NCBI RefSeq assembly: GCF_002234675.1
Contig: NC_019877.2
Location: forward strand, 1,308,541 to 1,372,540
Length of the DNA: 64,000 nt
DNA from: Oryzias latipes
Lineage: Eukaryota; Chordata; Actinopteri; Beloniformes; Adrianichthyidae
Reading direction: 5' to 3'
Position 1 is the first letter of the stretch. The number at the start of each line of letters is the position of its first letter. Both the position numbers and the translations under genes were made by a program. Below, one piece after another: positions 59,951-64,000 of the stretch. The notes under the pieces were generated by a model. It saw nothing but the letters and a program-made list of their open reading frames with translations. It was not told where the DNA came from and did no database searches.

Positions 59951-59954
59951 AAAC

Positions 59955-62678
59955 CCTTTTGTTACTTTTTCTCCCCAGATCCGTTTTCTCTAAAGAGTTC
60001 ATGTCAGTTACTTTTTTAATGAAGCACTTAAAAATGGAAGATGCCTGGCCAGAAACTTATCAGAAAGGGTTGATAGACTTTCTTGGATCCCACTCTGGTT
60101 CCGTTTGTGCGTCTGTGCTGTAGCGTCTGTTGCGTTGTGTTGTAGAAACAACACTCCTCATCCGTGGACGTCTGCCAAGCCTTCAGTGATATAATTGTTC
60201 TGCCCCAGATCTCCCTTTCAGATCAGAGGTCTGTCATTTGTCATGGGGTTTGTTATCGCAGACCGTTTGGCTAAATAAAGGGCCAAAGACGGCGTTTCAT
60301 TTGGATGGTTTGTCCTGCATCACCTTAAGTGATTGCTCTGCTGATAAGTGACATTGACCGTGACACAGTGGGCTCTAAACGATGGAACAAATGAGCGTCT
60401 GTCTCTTTACACCTGTGATTGATGTGCTGCATGAGTGAGTGGAAAGCAGCAGGGCTGCTCTGCTGCTGAAGCCCCGGCACATATCAGCTCGTGGCACTCG
60501 CTGCATGGAAATAGATGGCAAAGGGGCTGGAGAGCGAGCGCAGCACATTTCCTGCATACCTCTCTCCTGCCTGTTCTCCCCGTCTTCTCCCTCCCACTTC
60601 GGAGCGGCTCCTCTCCTCTCTGCTGCTTTTCCTCCTCAAAGACAGGAGCCTCCGTGACCGGCCGTGGAGAACTGCTGTCCTCCCCCATTATCCCTTCATT
60701 CATGGTTTCCCTCCTTTTCTGAAGCGTTGATTGGATGTGGATTCGTTGGCCACAGATGTCCCTGCTCAGGTTCTCTGCTTGGATGCCGTCTGCTGCACTT
60801 GGGACAGGGTGACGGGAGAAGAACTTAGCAATCATCACAGCTTTCTGGTTGAATCTGCTCATTTAGCTGCTGGGAGACCTGTCACCGATGGAGGGGAGTT
60901 TGCTGTAATGGATGACTCATTTCCACTCCTCGGTCAGCTGGAGGTAGATTGTTTTCTCTTCTTTTTGTTTCACCTGCGTTTTCCTCTTTCCAGTCACACT
61001 TCAGGGTTTGTGGAGACTTTCGCAGAGTGTCACATTTTTACAGTAGGTGTGAAGTTTGGAGGAGCAAAGCGAGACGAATCGTGGCTGATGAAAGCTCGGC
61101 TGAGTTTTGATCCTTCCGCTCCAAAAGGGGAGTCCAGTTAAGAATCTGTCTATTTAATAGAATCCAGACAATCCATGTTTGCACTGAGTCAAAGGGAACT
61201 TCAGACACAAAGTGGTTAAAATTGTTTTCCCCAAACTCCAGATGTGCAACCAATTTAGAGGAGGAGACCAGAAAATTAGTGACATACCGTTTGAAATATT
61301 AACCAGGTCTAGTTTGTTTTGGATCAATTCCTGTACAAAAGTCTCGTTAAGATGTTTTCTGTCTGGGTCGTGTTTTTAGCTGGAAGCTGAAATCTTCTAC
61401 ACTTTTAGACTTCAGGTGTCTGGTAATCCTCTTGGACTCCAGCAGATCACAGCTGAATCCAACATATAGAGGAGAATGACACCAAAAACCCTTTAATGTA
61501 ACCTCTTTGTCCTTCATAGGTCATTGACATTCAGTCAAGACCTGGACTGAATTGGATTTTAAAAATCATAATTAGTCCTAGGTCATGAACTGGCACTTTG
61601 TTATAAACTGAATTGAGTAAATTAATTGTGTGATTAAACCCAACAGCATGGAGGTCCACATAAATACAAAGAAAAACAAGATACGGTAGTTTGAAAATGG
61701 CTTCAAAATGTCCTAAAATATTGATGCAACTCAGTGTAGTAATTTAATGAAAGGTCTTTTCCTCCTAGAATGAGGTCCAAACAACAGGCCATTTAGTCTG
61801 ACTGTAGTCCAACTGCAGTCCAGCGTTCTCACCATCCATAACAACGTAGAGCTGAAAGTTAATGCCACCCCCAAACAGTAGGTGGCAGTAAACTCAATAA
61901 ATGGAGGAAGAAATGTTTGTGGACTTTAAAAAAGAAGACGAATAATGGAACCAAAACTGTTTTATATTCTTCACCATTGTAGAGAAAAATGCTGTTTTTT
62001 GTCTTTAATACTGCCGCTGTTGCAGACAGACAGAAAATAACATGCTCTTTACACTACTGGAACTCTTAATGTCATTTTGACGGATTCTGGAAGCTGCGGA
62101 AACCAGCTTTGCACCAAAATGTAAGACGTTGCTGATGTAAAGCTACTTTTCTTCACTTCAGAATCCGCTGGAATTTCATTAATTGGGCCAAAAGTTAACA
62201 AAAATAACAAATCAAAACACAGAAGCTACAGTTGCAGTGTTAAAAGGTTACAGGTCAAGTGATTGATATCATTTATGTTAGAGTATTGTCTTCTGGCTGT
62301 GATTAAGCCAGATGGAATCCACTGGACGGTGCTCGAATCACCTATGCTAGTCAGCCTTGGCGGTGTTTGTTTAGTTGTACCCAAGTGCGGAACAGAGCGA
62401 TCATGCTAGCCCAATATATTTGGGTGTGCTTCATATAACCGTATGGAAAAGGCTCTCACTCTGTAAAGGTTGCCTTTTGTTATGTGTGCTTAAATATTCT
62501 CGTCTTTAATTAGTCGCGATTTAGCTCTACAGCTCTCTGAACTCCCTCAAAAGTGGCAAAGCGGAACAGTCACACTTTTTCACGTCGTAAATCCATCGTG
62601 GTTTGGGACAAATTTGTTACGTCCGTAATAAATGAGACACTTCAAAAATAAATAACGTTCATGTTTCTTCTCGTTTAG
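59955..62678. other. Upstream region of the urotensin receptor gene
   Basis: No coding exon is supported. The acceptor at 62677-62678 implies at least one upstream exon, probably untranslated, somewhere here or further left. The frames at 60407-60862 (minus) and 60731-61141 (plus) overlap and have no domain. Confidence 0.45.
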
Positions 62679-62680
62679 GC

Positions 62681-63394
62681 ATGACAACCATGTCCATGGA
62701 GCCTGTGGGAGTCCTGGTGGAGAGAGCCACCAACGCCACCGCGCCGCCTTTGAGCTCGCTTGAGGACTCAGCTGCTACCTTCACCATAGGAACCATCCTC
62801 TCCATCATGTGCCTGGTTGGAGTTTCAGGGAACATTTACACGCTGGTGGTCATGTGCCACTCTATGAGGGCTGCAGCCTCTATGTACATCTATATCATAA
62901 ACCTGGCTATGGCAGACCTGCTGTATCTCCTCACTATCCCCTTCGTGGTCTGCACCCACTTTCTGAAGGGGTGGTACTTTGGGGATGCCGGGTGTCGCAT
63001 ACTCATCAGCATGGACTTCCTGACCATGCATGCTAGCATATTCACGCTGACAATCATGAGCACGGAACGCTACTTCGCAGTCCTCAAACCGCTTGATACA
63101 GTCAAGAGGTCTAAAAGCTACAGGAAGGCCATAGCTCTGCTGGTCTGGGCAGCCTCTCTGATTCTCACCCTTCCAATGATCGTAAGCATCCAGCTGATGA
63201 CAGTGGGCACCAAGGCCATGTGCCACTCCACCTTATCTCCACTCTCCTACAAAGTTTACATCTCCTTCCTGTTTTGCACAAGCATCGTGGCTCCGGGACT
63301 GATCATCGGTTTTCTCTACATCCAGCTGGCACGCACCTACTGGATTTCCCAAACAGAAACCTTCAAACAGACCAAGAAACTGCCCAACCAAAAG
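62681..63394 (+). CDS. uts2r: Urotensin-2 receptor, first coding exon (TM1-TM5), partial gene
   Basis: Class A GPCR for urotensin II and its related peptide: Gq-coupled, plasma membrane, vasoactive and osmoregulatory in fish. From the ATG at 62681 (3 bp after a pyrimidine-rich acceptor ending tcgtttag): an extracellular N-terminus with an NAT glycosylation site, [19 protein letters not shown]1 ([12 protein letters not shown]), TM2 ([17 protein letters not shown]), a cysteine before TM3 ([20 protein letters not shown]), ERY at the end of TM3, then [18 protein letters not shown]4, a second loop with the paired cysteine (AMCHSTL) and TM5 ([20 protein letters not shown]). The [16 protein letters not shown] and RPLDTV-like blocks are characteristic of UTS2R rather than somatostatin receptors. 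The family-like reading ends at K238, followed by gtcagt, a likely donor. Read-through beyond gives unrelated sequence and a stop at about 63466. TM6-TM7 must lie beyond 64000. Teleosts have several uts2r paralogs; which one this is cannot be decided. Confidence 0.85.
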
Positions 63395-64000
63395 GTCAGT
63401 GAGCCAAAAAAAAATGTAAATGTTAATGCAAACGTTGGTGTCCATGCTATGTACCGTAGTTTTTAATACAATTCTGAATATATGAACACAGGAATTTGAC
63501 TCTTTAAACCCATAAATCCCTAAGATCAAAGCCTTAGTCACATGCACCCGTATGGGGGGGCTGACCCGAGTGAGTTCTGTGAGTTTTTGGGTTGTCCGGG
63601 CCGTAGAGGGTCATAGAGAGAAGCAGCTGCATCTTAAGGGGAGTGCAGGTGTGTCTTGCAGTTCCCTTGAGGTTCGTACCTTATGGGATGTCATGAAAAT
63701 GGAACATACCATTGTCGCACGTGTGGGAAGTGCATAGTGAAGTATTCGTAAGTTACACGCACTTATGACGTACGGGTGATGTTGTTGTACTGTCTCCGTA
63801 TGCCACTCTATTCGTTATCAAAACCTTCTCAGAGGAAATGTTACTTCTGGTGGAAAGGTGCTTAGAAAAGCATAAATGTAGATTCCCGTACCAATCGCGT
63901 GATAGCGGCTGGTTTCATATCCAGATTTCTCCATTTCACTTCGTTCCAAAGGTGTTCTTTAAGAAAAGCTGCAGTCCCCAGGGTACCAGGACAGTATCAA
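63395..64000 (+). other. Probable intron of the urotensin receptor gene
   Basis: Starts with gtcagt after the last family-like codon. It contains no TM6/TM7 coding sequence (no CFLPFW-like block in any frame), so the next exon is outside the window. Confidence 0.6.

Noticed and set aside
60407-61141. Frames of 151 and 136 codons on opposite strands upstream of the receptor
   Set aside because: They overlap each other, with no domain or signal and no conservation evidence available.
62681-63394. Somatostatin or opioid receptor identity
   Set aside because: The SLED N-terminus, [12 protein letters not shown] and PLDTVKR blocks match urotensin-2 receptors better, and the DRY is ERY.
62681-63466. 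261-codon frame as a complete receptor
   Set aside because: It has only five transmembrane segments, and the last 23 codons ([14 protein letters not shown] onward) follow a donor site and look intronic.

Overview
The window looks like nuclear DNA of a percomorph teleost fish. The coding genes have introns and belong to vertebrate families, and the intergenic space is filled with fish-type transposable elements: L2-like and two-ORF LINEs, hAT, PIF/Harbinger, Tigger-like and Penelope-like elements. I see nothing prokaryotic or viral. The species cannot be fixed from the sequence.

Layout. 1-2.2 kb: decayed LINE of the restriction-enzyme-like endonuclease type (R4/Dong/Rex6-like). 2.86-7.19 kb: decayed L2-like LINE on the minus strand, split by a hAT element (3994-5653). 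7.3-31.9 kb: tandem cluster of three minus-strand genes for microfibril-associated glycoprotein 4-like (MFAP4-like) secreted fibrinogen-domain lectins. Copy 2 (12910-14083) is intact. Copy 1 (7338-9984) has a one-base frameshift in exon 3. Copy 3 (19001-31887) loses most of exon 5 in a 1-kb N gap and has an intron 2 swollen to 11.7 kb. Copies 1 and 3 are nearly identical, so the duplication is recent, and both carry an insertion of the same GC-rich retroelement family, in different introns. In copy 3 that insertion was then invaded by a two-ORF LINE (A), which took a hAT (21559-23003), and a second LINE copy (B) with a 5' inversion sits in A's 3' tail.

32.6-37.6 kb: truncated LINE copies flank a PIF/Harbinger element (34204-37280), which contains two hAT-like elements inserted back to back at the same 8-bp target. 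37.6-62.6 kb: mostly gene-free sequence with a Tigger-like element, three copies of a dispersed repeat, Penelope-like fragments, a MITE-like element and a heptamer-rich minisatellite ending in a 45-bp palindrome. 62681-63394: first coding exon of a urotensin-2 receptor (GPCR, TM1-TM5); its remaining exon(s) lie beyond the window.

The only host genes I can support are the MFAP4-like cluster and the urotensin-2 receptor. The two loci are not functionally linked by anything visible. The most interesting content is the readable insertion history: target-site duplications, twin priming, same-site hAT insertions and a retroelement family of unknown identity.
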